DNA of 64,000 nt from Hyphochytrium catenoides (taxonomy: Eukaryota > Sar > Hyphochytriomycetes > Hyphochytriales > Hyphochytriaceae): the NCBI GenBank assembly GCA_900088475.1, contig FLMG01003686.1, positions 62,001-126,000 on the forward strand. The letters are read 5' to 3'. Position numbers and translations under genes: made by a program. Shown here piece after piece: positions 24,117 through 34,091 of the stretch. Every line of letters begins with the position of its first letter. The stretch's first letter is position 1. Below the pieces are notes generated by a model. The model was given only the letters and a program-made list of their open reading frames with translations, was not told the origin of the DNA and made no database searches.

Positions 24117-24689
24117 ATGCTTATCGCCTTAACAACTCATATCGTATTGTTCCTAGTGGATGTTGCTGCAGCACTGGCCCGCCTCTATCAGATCGGCCGC
24201 AGAAGGTGGTTACAACTTGCTGTCCTCCACTTAGAGTGGTATGCAAACTATAGTGTAAAGATTCACTTACGAAATATTTCAAAAGCTGTTATAAGTAATA
24301 CTGAAAATGGAAATAATGCCGCAAAGTACTATTATTACCTTCACGCTGCCAACAATAATCTCCCTACAGCAGATGACCTTTCACTGTTATTCAAACTATA
24401 TAGAATGAACTCACTTTGTTGTTTAATCACCACTGAATATCAAAAAATAATAATGAATGATGAAAATGAATTTGCAGGTAAGGTGATTGACTACATACGC
24501 TATCGCCTTATGTTTATCCTTCCAGCAGACTCAGACTCTAATAAGAAATCGAAGATAATGTATTCCCTCACGGAGCTTGGGCTACCGCCAGCATTCCAGC
24601 CACTACCTATGGGCTCATGCTTCATCGGTGATCTCTTGCACCACCAACACAAGCTGAATTCCCGCGCTCGTCGCACAGCACTAAGCTAG
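24117..24689 (+). CDS. Hypothetical protein with a hydrophobic N-terminus
   Basis: A 190-residue protein of unknown family. The first ~20 residues are hydrophobic (MLIALTTHIVLFLVDVAAAL) and may be a signal peptide or anchor. The middle is rich in Asn, Tyr and Ile and coded by AT-rich DNA (24250-24480), unlike the flanking parts, which could mark an insertion or relaxed constraint. The C-terminal part (SLTELGLPPAFQPLPMG) looks globular. No motif is recognised. Confidence 0.55.
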   Translation: MLIALTTHIVLFLVDVAAALARLYQIGRRRWLQLAVLHLEWYANYSVKIHLRNISKAVISNTENGNNAAKYYYYLHAANNNLPTADDLSLLFKLYRMNSLCCLITTEYQKIIMNDENEFAGKVIDYIRYRLMFILPADSDSNKKSKIMYSLTELGLPPAFQPLPMGSCFIGDLLHHQHKLNSRARRTALS

Positions 24690-24794
24690 GCTAGGCTTTG
24701 TTAAAATTCAGGCATAGGTGGTGTTAACTGGGCTTTACGAAGACCTTCCAACCTTTTTTTTTGAAGTGAGGAAAATATTGGCTCTCTATATACA

Positions 24795-27700
24795 ATGGAG
24801 AACCCCACTCCATGCGGCAAGGCAGGTCAAGCCCGGCGAGTGTCTTCGCTCTTGGAAGTCCCGGACGATTACGTCGTTGACAACGGGAAGCATCCGGACC
24901 TTGCTGCACCGGAGACCTGTGAGGTAGACCCATATAATCGCATCGAGGTGAATGCGATTGATGACCTGGAGTCTTCTTACCAGAAGTACACCAACACCTA
25001 CATGAAGGACTTGTTGGGGTTTATCAATGACCCTAAACGAGGCTTTATCACCAAGTCTGGTGATAGGGCGACTAACATCATGAACCAAAAGTACAAAAAG
25101 AACTACATCATCCCGGATACCCAGCTCTCTGAATTCTTCGATCGCTACGAGAAGTGTCGCCAGACCAAGTGTCAGCTCAACTATGCCGAGAAGCAAGGGT
25201 CCGAAGCTCTACCGTACTCTGGCATCATGCTCGACTTTGACTGTATGATTAACTCAGAGATCTTTGAGCTAACACCCATGGTATGCCTCAATCTCGTAAG
25301 CCGCATCGTCAGAATCTACCTGGCAAAGCATCTCATCTTTCCGGAGAATATGCTTGACCTACACGTCTTCTTCACCGTACGGCCTCAGACTACTAAAAAG
25401 GAAGCCGGATACAAGACCGGTTTTCATCTCTTATTCCCTGGACTCAAGGTTCTCCGTTCTTACAAAAAATACTTAATCAATGCATTGAAGGATGATGCCA
25501 TGATCCACAAGCTTCTCAGGTCGGTCGGGGTCATCAATGCCGATGCAGCCCTTGACCTTAATTCCGCATCCGTACCTCCACTGTTCCTGGGTTCTTGTAA
25601 GCCTGGAGGCCTGGTCTATGTTATTCAAAATGCCTTTCATGTACAAATGGAGATTAATGAGGATCCCCAACCAGCAATTGACAAACTCGAGTTTGGTCTG
25701 CTCAAGAAGTACAACCTTGCATGGGAACTGAGCTTCAACTATGAAGCAAAGTACTCTGAGGGCCTGAAGCCGCTGGTCCCCAAGTCCACCTATAAGATTG
25801 TTACCAAGCTAGAGAATGAAGTGACCAGCTTTGGAGAACGCAGTCAGTCCAATCTCATCAATCGCAACCATCTAGAAGAAACATTCTCTGAAGTACAAGA
25901 ACTACGACTGAACAAGCCCATGGCAGATATGCTCTGTCGCTTACTTGATATTCTTCCCGAGTCTTCCTATGTAGACTATCACTCCTGGAGGAACATCATC
26001 TTTGCCATCGCCAACACCTCTGAGTCATACTATCCTATCGCAAAGTCTTTCTCTCAACGCTGCCCTGAGAAGTACAACGAGACTGCCTTGAAAGCGCTAT
26101 GGGATGAGGCGGTACAGGCAAGGTACAACAACTCACTCAAGAACCCTATCACCTTCGCAACCATCAAGTACATGGCTCGACTTTCCAATGAGGAGCGCTA
26201 CAAGCAGCTCATCAGTGAAGATGCAGTGAATATGCTGGGAGGGTGGGTCTGGAAGTATGACGGTGCGCTGGGTCACTACCACGTTGCCAAGCTGCTGTAT
26301 ATTCTCTTTGGGCATAAGTTCAAAGTTGATATTGATTATGCAGGACGAGGGTTTACGTGGTACGAGTTCATCATGCCTGGCGACCGCATGGAGTCTGGAG
26401 AAGTTTGGAAGTGGCGAGAGCGGCGAGTGCCTCTGGAGTTGTTTGAGTATATCTCCGCAGGACTGGAACACCTATGTGATCATGTCAAAGAGAACTTACG
26501 AGTCAAGCTTCAGGAAGCTACGGACGAAGCCATTGCTAAGAAGATCACCGCCATCCTCAAAGCCTTCACCTCTAGCGTCCGCCAGATATTTCTACATAAC
26601 TTCAAGAGTGGAGTGATCAAGGAGTGCGAACCGCTGTTCATCCATCATGGTTTCAGCAAGACTCTAGACAAGAACGGTGACCTCTTCGGTGTCTCGAACG
26701 GCATTATCGTCCTTGGAAACAAGTGCAGGATCATCAACAAGTTCCATGAGTACACAATAAGCCGCTTCAGTCCCGTCCGCGCAGTCAAGTTCAACCCTCA
26801 GAATCCTCTTACAAAGAAAGCACTCGATATGTTCCGCCTGGCTATCCCTGAGAAGGATGCACGTATCAAGCTTGTCATGTTCTGGGCCAGTTGTCTTGAT
26901 GGTTGGGCCAAGGATCCAGAGATGGCTATTCTTACTGGAACGGGAGGTAACGCCAAGACCACCACTGTCCAATGTGTGACCAAGTGCTTCGGTGAATACG
27001 GACTGGTGATGAACTCGCAACTGCTAACCAAGGACATCGCCGCGGCAGACAAACCCAACAGCTCTATCGCGGCGATGGAAGCTGCACGTATGATTATGAT
27101 GGAAGAGACCAATAGAGGTGAGGGACTGAACCCTGCTATGGTCAAGAAGCTTGTAAACCCTGGAGACATCAGCAATCGAGACCTACATGCCAAACAAAAG
27201 ACCTTCAAGATCACCAGTAAGATCACGCTCGTCACCAACCACAAACCCAAACTTGATATTAAAGACGGTGGCCTGAAGCGACGGTTGTTCCACTACCGCT
27301 ACAAATGCAAGTACACCGCCAAGCCTGAACCTGGGACGTACCAACGCAAAGGTGATCCTAAGTTCATCAAGGAGTACCCCGATAACCCTGAGTTCCAAAG
27401 TGCACTGCTTAGTGTCCTCATCTATTTCTATGAGATACTACAAACACTTTACGACGGAGACCTTAAGAGAGTACCAAGCCCCACCATTGACAGAGAAACA
27501 GAAGAGTTCTTCAACGAGCATGACCACTTGGCCCAGTTCATCAAAGAGCGCGTCGTGTACAGTCCACACGAAGGTAACGAGTACCAGTTGACAAACGTCG
27601 CCACCAGCTTCCGTACCTGGGTAGCGGAGGTCGAAGACATTGACCGCAGAGCGCAACTGGCTACCAATGATGTTGTTAAGGATCTTGAAGACTCTGTAAT

Positions 27701-28040
27701 GCTCAGCAAGTACATTGAGACAGTCTCGAACGGCTCTCGCGTGCTTCGTAAGTGCCGCATCCTTGATAAACAGAACGATGGATTACGCCCAGGTGAGTCC
27801 TACATTAGTCAAGTTAAGAACCACGAGATGAACCCCACTTGCAAGATCATAGAAGATGTAGATGATGATTGGTGGGTCATTCCAGAGTATGAAACAGTCA
27901 AGGCTCTCAACGAAACTTCCAGTACAGAGAGAGACGAGACGGTGCTCCCCAATGATGATACCGTCATCATGAAAGCAGAACGTACAGTCAAGAAAAAAGA
28001 AGAGAATGACGAAGTGGAAGCGCTACTTGAAGAAATATAG
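24795..28040 (+). CDS. D5-type primase-helicase (AEP primase + SF3 helicase)
   Basis: A 1081-residue protein. The N-terminal half holds an archaeo-eukaryotic-type primase: SGIMLDFDCMI near 147-149 gives the two metal-binding Asp, followed by basic strand segments. The C-terminal half is an SF3 helicase: Walker A GTGGNAKTT (~714-722), Walker B IMMEETNRG (~770), sensor region ITLVTNHKP, and Arg-finger region GGLKRRLFHYRY. This is the layout of the NCLDV D5 replication protein that unwinds and primes at the fork. The last ~100 residues are charged and probably flexible. A TATA-like CTATATACA directly precedes the ATG. All motifs look intact. Confidence 0.96.
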   Translation: MENPTPCGKAGQARRVSSLLEVPDDYVVDNGKHPDLAAPETCEVDPYNRIEVNAIDDLESSYQKYTNTYMKDLLGFINDPKRGFITKSGDRATNIMNQKYKKNYIIPDTQLSEFFDRYEKCRQTKCQLNYAEKQGSEALPYSGIMLDFDCMINSEIFELTPMVCLNLVSRIVRIYLAKHLIFPENMLDLHVFFTVRPQTTKKEAGYKTGFHLLFPGLKVLRSYKKYLINALKDDAMIHKLLRSVGVINADAALDLNSASVPPLFLGSCKPGGLVYVIQNAFHVQMEINEDPQPAIDKLEFGLLKKYNLAWELSFNYEAKYSEGLKPLVPKSTYKIVTKLENEVTSFGERSQSNLINRNHLEETFSEVQELRLNKPMADMLCRLLDILPESSYVDYHSWRNIIFAIANTSESYYPIAKSFSQRCPEKYNETALKALWDEAVQARYNNSLKNPITFATIKYMARLSNEERYKQLISEDAVNMLGGWVWKYDGALGHYHVAKLLYILFGHKFKVDIDYAGRGFTWYEFIMPGDRMESGEVWKWRERRVPLELFEYISAGLEHLCDHVKENLRVKLQEATDEAIAKKITAILKAFTSSVRQIFLHNFKSGVIKECEPLFIHHGFSKTLDKNGDLFGVSNGIIVLGNKCRIINKFHEYTISRFSPVRAVKFNPQNPLTKKALDMFRLAIPEKDARIKLVMFWASCLDGWAKDPEMAILTGTGGNAKTTTVQCVTKCFGEYGLVMNSQLLTKDIAAADKPNSSIAAMEAARMIMMEETNRGEGLNPAMVKKLVNPGDISNRDLHAKQKTFKITSKITLVTNHKPKLDIKDGGLKRRLFHYRYKCKYTAKPEPGTYQRKGDPKFIKEYPDNPEFQSALLSVLIYFYEILQTLYDGDLKRVPSPTIDRETEEFFNEHDHLAQFIKERVVYSPHEGNEYQLTNVATSFRTWVAEVEDIDRRAQLATNDVVKDLEDSVMLSKYIETVSNGSRVLRKCRILDKQNDGLRPGESYISQVKNHEMNPTCKIIEDVDDDWWVIPEYETVKALNETSSTERDETVLPNDDTVIMKAERTVKKKEENDEVEALLEEI

Positions 28041-28060
28041 TTTTGTGATTATCTTCCCTA

Positions 28061-28282
28061 TTAGGACCGATCTAGTTGACTCTCAACATCACTAACAAGT
28101 TCTTCTAGCTGCATATTCGCATTCTCGTCAACGTGAATGTTAATGAAACAGATAATCCTTTCTAGCGCTGAGTTTTTCTTTTGTGTTGGCTTGTCCTTGG
28201 GGCCTTTGTGGTCCTTGTGGTCTTTGCGACTCTGTCGGTCCTGGCGGTCCTTGCGGTCTGTTGTCTTAAGCTTGCTGGACAT
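28061..28282 (-). CDS. Small charged protein overlapping the DEAH helicase 3' end
   Basis: A 73-residue frame that shares 121 bases with the end of the helicase gene in another frame of the same strand. Its first ~35 residues are a Lys/Asp/Arg repeat (DRKDRQDRQSRKDHKDHKG), the rest a more normal globular helix (ALERIICFINIHVDENANMQ). The non-overlapping part has ordinary coding character, so it may be a separate gene or a frameshifted extension of the helicase. Both frames in the overlap are low-complexity because the DNA is a run of near-repeats of GGTCCTTG type. Confidence 0.4.
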   Translation of the reverse strand: MSSKLKTTDRKDRQDRQSRKDHKDHKGPKDKPTQKKNSALERIICFINIHVDENANMQLEELVSDVESQLDRS

Positions 28283-30570
28283 TGTGTTAGTAGAAGGTAG
28301 TCGAGAAGGTCACTACAGTATCCGTCCACTATACTTATAAGACCAACATTTAATTTATACATGACGTTGGTCTCGTCATGGCCGCCGCTGATCTGCAACG
28401 AAAGCTTGTTCGTTATGAGCACCTGAGGAGTCTCCACCAGTCGCAATGGGATCCGTAGTCCATGCCTTGTACGGTAGGATCCCCTTTTTCCATCTTTACC
28501 CTCACTATACCGTAGGGTGTTCAACAAGTAGCCAGAGTACAAGGCTGTCTTGATCTGGATTACCTTCTCAGTAAACTCTTGGGTTGTCTCTGTAAATATG
28601 AGTCGTCTCTCCTGATTCTGCTTAATGTTCAGTCCCGCTCCCAGTGCTATCGTAGCAACAGCATTGTACTTAGAGACCACATCAGCCACATGCTGACTAT
28701 ACATCCCCAGCGTTTCGGCCGCCCAGTCTTCTGCTTCCCGAATAGTCAAGTGATGAAGTTTGTTGAGTAGAGTTGAGAAGATGCATAATACCTCCGTGAA
28801 GTCGCATGAGATGAGCTTCGCTATAGTCTCATAACTGGTGCCGTTGTCAGAAAAACAGTTGGGCAGACATTCTTTCAACACACTTCGTTTTTTCAATCTG
28901 TAAATGATCCTTGTAAAGTCGTTACAGCAGATAGTAGCCAGTAGTATAGCATCCTCCGCCGCGAGATCAAACATGAAACAGCTCAGCAGAACACGTATAC
29001 CCTCAAGCGACAACTCGGGTCGGGTCATTTTGCAAACCAGACGGCCCAAGTCAGTGATCCCATATCCTCTTCTAACGACCGGGAGATCCTCTTCGTCGTC
29101 GCCATCACCACCTAACCTAGCTCTTCTGGATACAAAGCCAAAGAGCTGACACTTCTCCAAGCTTAGGATCAACGCATCCATAGGAGGTATGTCTAATGAG
29201 TTTATGTCTTCGATGCGAAACTCTGGAATGACACTAGTGCCAAGATGTAGCTTATAGTCCTGTTGAGACTGAACGATATCTAGAATAATGTTGTCAACTC
29301 CATCTCTCACAATATCAGGATACTGTTGGACCTGGAGAGAGTTGAACGCAGCCTCCGTGTAGAGCGGGAAGAAGTCGCCCGGGAACTTTCGTCCACATCT
29401 ACCCTTTCGTTGTTCAACATTGGACTGCGCCACAGGGCGGTTCACTACTCCCCTAACGTCATAAGGGAAGTAAGTCTCACCTGTTTTCTTAATGCCAGTG
29501 TCTATCACGTACTTCAGGGTCTCCACTGTGAGTCCAGTTTCTGCCGCGTCCGTTGCAAAGATAACCATGCGCCGCTTGCCTTCTGGGAGAGGCATGATGC
29601 CTGTGGCGTATTTGTAGTCGTCCAACTTTCCAATCACTTCACGCCTGCTCACGAAGACAACGAGAAGATCACTTTGTTGTTCCTCAAGATAGTCCTTGAT
29701 GAGCTTGCCACCTACGCAAGAGCTCTGCCAGTCAAGGGTTGAATCAACAAATACCATCACATCACCTTTGCCCTGAGGATCATCCTTATAAGTAGTGTGT
29801 ATGTACAGGATCTTCTCCGCGGCTGCGTCAACAATGTCTGTTACCTCAGAGTCAGCCCAATGCGTTGTCTTCGGGAACGTCATACCCTCTACTTCCATTA
29901 TATTGTCCGGGCCAACACCAAAGTAAGTAGCATACTTCAGAGTGTCGAGTGTAGCAGAAGTAATAATCAGAAACGGGACCTGATGGTTGTATTGATTACG
30001 CAAGAAGAAGTACTTCAGCTTCATTAGTGTACAATCTGTATCAAGACTACGCTCATGTGCTTCGTCAATGATAATAAATCTATACTTGTTGATTATAGCT
30101 TCATCCTCTAAAGACTCGAGCTGAGCACCTAGGATGGCAACAGTTGTGAATAGAAGACCGTTACCTTCTTCTGGCTTCTGAGTAGATGACCCTGTCTGAT
30201 ATCCCACCGTGATCGGGAACTTCATATCATCATACCATGGTGCAGCACCAATCTCCTTCTGGGCTATCTCCATGGCAGTCAACACACGAGGTTGCGTACA
30301 CAGGACTCCTGGTCCCTTGTAGGCCTGCGTTGCTCCTTCTGGCTTCAAGAGTCGAAAAATATGTACCGGCATGGCAGTGGACTTACCTGACCCTGTCATT
30401 GACTTTACAATGAGTACTCGGTCCTTCAGCCCTCCAAACTGCGCAACAGGAGCTACCATTCTCTCACGTAACCATTGTATGATGTAGTCAATAGCTCTCA
30501 CTCCAGCAGGTATCTCGTGCGATGCGTGCTTGAGCTTGTCCCTCGCAGGCATCAAAAGTGTTGGCGCCAT
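28162..30570 (-). CDS. DEAH-box SF2 RNA helicase (DHX/NPH-II type)
   Basis: An 802-residue protein with all SF2 DEAH motifs in order: motif I SMTGSGKST (~58-65), motif II IIIDEAHERS (~168-176), motif III TSATLD (~206), motif V-VI region ATDAAETGLT and NVEQRKGRCGRK. A helicase-associated region follows at ~480-700. This is the NPH-II/DHX family found in poxviruses and other NCLDVs, which unwinds RNA duplexes during transcription. The C-terminal ~30 residues are an Arg/Thr repeat tail (TARTARTDRVAKTTRTTK). It overlaps a small frame (28061-28282) and is convergent with D5. Confidence 0.94.
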   Translation of the reverse strand: MAPTLLMPARDKLKHASHEIPAGVRAIDYIIQWLRERMVAPVAQFGGLKDRVLIVKSMTGSGKSTAMPVHIFRLLKPEGATQAYKGPGVLCTQPRVLTAMEIAQKEIGAAPWYDDMKFPITVGYQTGSSTQKPEEGNGLLFTTVAILGAQLESLEDEAIINKYRFIIIDEAHERSLDTDCTLMKLKYFFLRNQYNHQVPFLIITSATLDTLKYATYFGVGPDNIMEVEGMTFPKTTHWADSEVTDIVDAAAEKILYIHTTYKDDPQGKGDVMVFVDSTLDWQSSCVGGKLIKDYLEEQQSDLLVVFVSRREVIGKLDDYKYATGIMPLPEGKRRMVIFATDAAETGLTVETLKYVIDTGIKKTGETYFPYDVRGVVNRPVAQSNVEQRKGRCGRKFPGDFFPLYTEAAFNSLQVQQYPDIVRDGVDNIILDIVQSQQDYKLHLGTSVIPEFRIEDINSLDIPPMDALILSLEKCQLFGFVSRRARLGGDGDDEEDLPVVRRGYGITDLGRLVCKMTRPELSLEGIRVLLSCFMFDLAAEDAILLATICCNDFTRIIYRLKKRSVLKECLPNCFSDNGTSYETIAKLISCDFTEVLCIFSTLLNKLHHLTIREAEDWAAETLGMYSQHVADVVSKYNAVATIALGAGLNIKQNQERRLIFTETTQEFTEKVIQIKTALYSGYLLNTLRYSEGKDGKRGSYRTRHGLRIPLRLVETPQVLITNKLSLQISGGHDETNVMYKLNVGLISIVDGYCSDLLDYLLLTQCPASLRQQTARTARTDRVAKTTRTTKAPRTSQHKRKTQR

Positions 30571-30638
30571 GACTAAGCCAAGATAAGATGTATTATATGC
30601 CTAACAAAATTTTTACTAAATCGCGTGGCAGCGGAGTG

Positions 30639-32933
30639 CTACACGTTAAGAAGCTTATACTTTAGACTAAGAACGCCAGACTCCGTACTGTCTATGTACT
30701 CATGTACATCAAAGAGCTTCGTCTTTACGTTCCACGACACTACACTGTCGGCATGGATGGTAACACCTGTTTTGTCATACCTATTCTCTTCCTCAAAAAT
30801 ATATATTGTATGCCATACAGGCGCTTGTTGGTCTTCTTGGCCCTCTGAAGCTTCGTCCTTGTCTTCTTGGCCCTCTGAAGCTTCGTCGTCTTCTTGGGCT
30901 TCGTCCTTGTTCGGCTGCCTCAGATACGTGTGTTCCTTGTACTTCAAAAACTTAACACGCAGCTCAGGACCATCAAAACCAAGGACAGCAGCGATACGAA
31001 AAGAAAAAGGGGAAACCTCCCCGTCGCCAAGATGCTCAAGATGCTCCTTGCAAACAGCGATGAGGTCTAGTTTTCCTGAAGGTGGCGCAGTATTCGGTGT
31101 GGTTAGAGTCGCAGCCACGAGCACCATGTCTCCGTCCTCATCCACTTCGTAGTGCGTCTGAGATACAGCACGGTCAGCCGGAGCGGGAATAGGTACTGGC
31201 GCTGACTCCACAAAGTCAAGGAGACGTCGTTTCTTACACAACCCAGTTAGTTCTGGCTCCAATGGAGACACAGCAGCAACTGGACCAACTGGAAACGAGT
31301 GCACATTGTCAAAACCTCGTTTGTTACCACTGGCCGTGCTTACTTCTGGCTCTGGCTCTGGCTTTAGCTCATGTGCGCCGCGTAGCACATCGTCCAGTTC
31401 TTCCAGGCCAAAGTGGTCAGGAGGCGTAGCTGATGTCCATGGACAGTCTGTGATATCCAAAGCCATTAAGCCCTCTAGCTCAGCAAGAAGCGGGTCTTTG
31501 GAGATAGGTTGCTGCCGTTGATCCATTAGCTTCAAGCCAAGAGTCCGATTGTTCTCTTCACAAAATTTCAGATATTCTTCTGAAACACTAGTCAACGTCT
31601 CTCTCAGGTGGTTATAAAGCCATTGTATGGCGTAGAAGTGATTGCGATACTGCCTGAAGAGACTCACATCCACCGTGAACCCAAACCAGAGGAAGGTCTC
31701 TGTTGTTGCCAATGTTGGTTTCTGAGGGCATAAGATCCTGTTCAGCAGCCCGCTAAACGTTTGGCAAATTAAATCCTTAGCGCTGGCTGCCCTTCCTAGA
31801 TCTCCGTTGGACATGTGGATATACTTAACCGTCAAGTTGAAAGAACGGTTGTTCGACTTCATAAGTTTCCGTTTCCGATCCTCACTTTGAGAGCTGGCAT
31901 CAATTTCCTTTAAAATCCTAGAATTCTCGGCTTGTACTAGGCTAATCGCTTCCTCCAAAATAGCAGAACCAGTATCACCAAAATCGTGGATCGGTCCCTT
32001 CAGAAGACGATCCCGGGCCTCAGGAGTTGTTTCACCCTTCCGCTTCAGACGTTGCACCTCGCCAGGCATTTCAGCTGTTGGAAGAGGAAACTCTCCAGCT
32101 GCAATAATGGGTTCTGGTCTGTACTGATCCAACCTGCTCTGAATTTCTTGATGGTCATCCCCAGTAGGTAGCTCCTCATCTACAGCCGCCTCGTTGTTGA
32201 CATCATAGTCAGCTTCTTCGTCATCTAACTCCTCTTGGTCCATTTCCTCAACTTCCTGCCCCTCAGCAGCTTCGTCCTGCTCGTGCTCGTCGTCCTCTGG
32301 GTCCTGCTCGTGCTCGTCGTCCTCTGGGTCCTGATCGTGTTCGTCGTCCTCTGGGTCCTGTTCGTGCTCGTCGGCCTCTGGGTCCTGTTCGTGCTCGTCG
32401 GCCTCTGGGTCCTGTTCGTGCTCGTCGGCCCCTGAGCCCTCTGTAGCCTCGTGGTCTGTCTGGTATTCGTCTTCTTCCTCAAAGCTATAACTGCTAGGAT
32501 CTTCGGTAACAGCTTCAATATGAGAATAGTCTCCAGGGGGCATCACATGAGCTCGTGCAAGGTCACTGATGCCAAGTCGGGTAAGGAACGATGGCCTCAG
32601 GCGCACCAGAGCTTCGAAAAACCGCGGCCTTACGCGAGCAATGAGCCAAGGGTATCTCTGCAACAGCCGTCTGAAGCGCTTTGTTATCTGCAAATACCTC
32701 TCCCGCTGTGCTGTATTGTCTATTTGGTAGGAGCGCCAAATATCCTCGCAACGCCGCTGTTGTTCGGTTTTGGGCTTGGTGATGGCAGCATCCAACAGCT
32801 GCAATCGCAAGCACGAAGTCGGAATCCTATCAAAGGGCGCATGAACATAACCTATATATACATTCTGGCTATTGGGGTTTTCAAATGGCTTGCACTCATA
32901 AACAGGTTTTCTAATTCTGTCTGTGCGGGCCAT
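30639..32933 (-). CDS. Large acidic-repeat protein, possible nuclear regulator
   Basis: A 764-residue protein of unknown family. Residues ~1-130 are basic and structured (RFRRLLQRYPWLIARVRPRF). Residues ~165-235 are tandem acidic repeats of form DEHEQDPEDDEHEQDPEADE. The middle (~300-480) looks helical and globular. A basic cluster CKKRRLLDF near ~565 is nuclear-signal-like. A second acidic repeat (DEASEGQEDK) near ~690 precedes a beta-like C-terminal domain (VWHTIYIFEEENRYDKTGV; LFDVHEYIDS). The modular structured-acidic-structured form resembles transcription or chromatin regulators, but that is inference. The AT-rich stretch 32934-32950 precedes the ATG. Confidence 0.75.
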   Translation of the reverse strand: MARTDRIRKPVYECKPFENPNSQNVYIGYVHAPFDRIPTSCLRLQLLDAAITKPKTEQQRRCEDIWRSYQIDNTAQRERYLQITKRFRRLLQRYPWLIARVRPRFFEALVRLRPSFLTRLGISDLARAHVMPPGDYSHIEAVTEDPSSYSFEEEDEYQTDHEATEGSGADEHEQDPEADEHEQDPEADEHEQDPEDDEHDQDPEDDEHEQDPEDDEHEQDEAAEGQEVEEMDQEELDDEEADYDVNNEAAVDEELPTGDDHQEIQSRLDQYRPEPIIAAGEFPLPTAEMPGEVQRLKRKGETTPEARDRLLKGPIHDFGDTGSAILEEAISLVQAENSRILKEIDASSQSEDRKRKLMKSNNRSFNLTVKYIHMSNGDLGRAASAKDLICQTFSGLLNRILCPQKPTLATTETFLWFGFTVDVSLFRQYRNHFYAIQWLYNHLRETLTSVSEEYLKFCEENNRTLGLKLMDQRQQPISKDPLLAELEGLMALDITDCPWTSATPPDHFGLEELDDVLRGAHELKPEPEPEVSTASGNKRGFDNVHSFPVGPVAAVSPLEPELTGLCKKRRLLDFVESAPVPIPAPADRAVSQTHYEVDEDGDMVLVAATLTTPNTAPPSGKLDLIAVCKEHLEHLGDGEVSPFSFRIAAVLGFDGPELRVKFLKYKEHTYLRQPNKDEAQEDDEASEGQEDKDEASEGQEDQQAPVWHTIYIFEEENRYDKTGVTIHADSVVSWNVKTKLFDVHEYIDSTESGVLSLKYKLLNV
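32260..32445 (-). repeat. In-frame tandem repeat in the acidic-repeat gene
   Basis: Six to seven units of about 27 bases encoding EDDEHEQDP or EADEHEQDP. Units are nearly identical, with a DNA pattern of CTGGGTCCTG(C/T)TCGTGCTCG. Length variation between isolates is to be expected. Confidence 0.75.
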
Positions 32934-34091
32934 GGCAAAAATTTATCGGGAGCACCCGCTCGCTGTTTGGACTCCAAATGAAAATTGCCGTCTGGAGCTC
33001 TTTTGCAAAAGTGTTGATTTTGGAAGTAGGTGCCCAAAAAAAGAGAGATCTCGAGCAAATTGGTCCCTTGCAGATGCGAGCTCACTGCTCTGGTCCCGTC
33101 CGCTGTCTTGCTGTCATGGGGGCTGATAGAGGGACTGTGAGGTGTTAACAACTTTCACAAGCCCTAAGCATTCCAGCCTTGTTGGGCGGGAATGCATGTG
33201 ATACTCCGATGTCGCAAAATTTTGAGACATCAAGCAGGTCGCTCACAGGTGAACCAAGGTGGAGGTTGTTGTGAATCAAGCTGGAGGACCTTTCCTTCTA
33301 TCGTCTAATTAGAACTATTGTTTGGAAGAAGCGGTTAATATAGAAGGGGCTTAGCTCAGAAGGAGTTGATGTTGCTTTGTAACTCCACGCCATAATACTT
33401 CAACATGGCTATTTCTTCGGCAAAGGAAATGAGCACATGCAATGGGGGTGAAGGCTCCGAAGTTTCATTTTGATTCCTCAAGTTTTTATGATGTTCTAAT
33501 CTTCGTCTTGAGTGTGAGCTAAATGTCTGGTCCACAGAGCTTCACCGGACTGCTGGCTAAGTGTTATGGTTAATCAGACCGTCTTGAGTCGCCTAAATAC
33601 ATACTGTTAAGGGCTGAGCTGGCTCCTTGTCATGTAAAAATATGAAGAACCAGAAATGGTTGGTGGGCGGACATCATAACTCTAAAGCTTATGCAACGGT
33701 CCAAAGTGTTTTGTAGGGTGATGCCCCCACCTCAGACACTTTAGCAGATGCAGTGAAGGGTTCTTCCTTTCCAGTTCTTGAAACGATCAAGGGGTTCCCT
33801 GATGCCCCGCGACAGTTCTCTCTTGGTCCCGCAAGTTCAGAATGCCACTGATGTCAAAGCACACCAAATGATGACTAGGCCGTGACACTTTAGAGTTTCC
33901 TTCCACATTTGGGCCAGAGACGCTAGCTCCTGGCTGGCAGCCAATGGCTGCCCATTTTGGACTCTGTTGTTGCCGAAATCCTTCTTGCAACAAATAGAAA
34001 AATAACAATAGTGGTATTCCACAAACTACTAGTACATTTTATTTTTCCTTCCTGAAAAATATCACAGGCTGGACTATTACTCTGACTTAGC
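32934..34091. other. 1.16-kb gap without a convincing gene
   Basis: The only frames are 60-100 codons, lack familiar composition and overlap each other on opposite strands. No tandem repeat, tRNA-like structure or strong hairpin was seen by eye. It may contain divergent or decayed genes, regulatory DNA, or an RNA gene not recognisable without a search. It is the longest such gap in the window. Confidence 0.5.

Noticed and set aside
24786-25196. 136-codon minus-strand frame opposite the start of D5
   Set aside because: Shadow of the primase region; no motif of its own.
33787-34022. Frames of 61-73 codons in the 1.16-kb gap
   Set aside because: They overlap each other in different frames and show no protein-like pattern.
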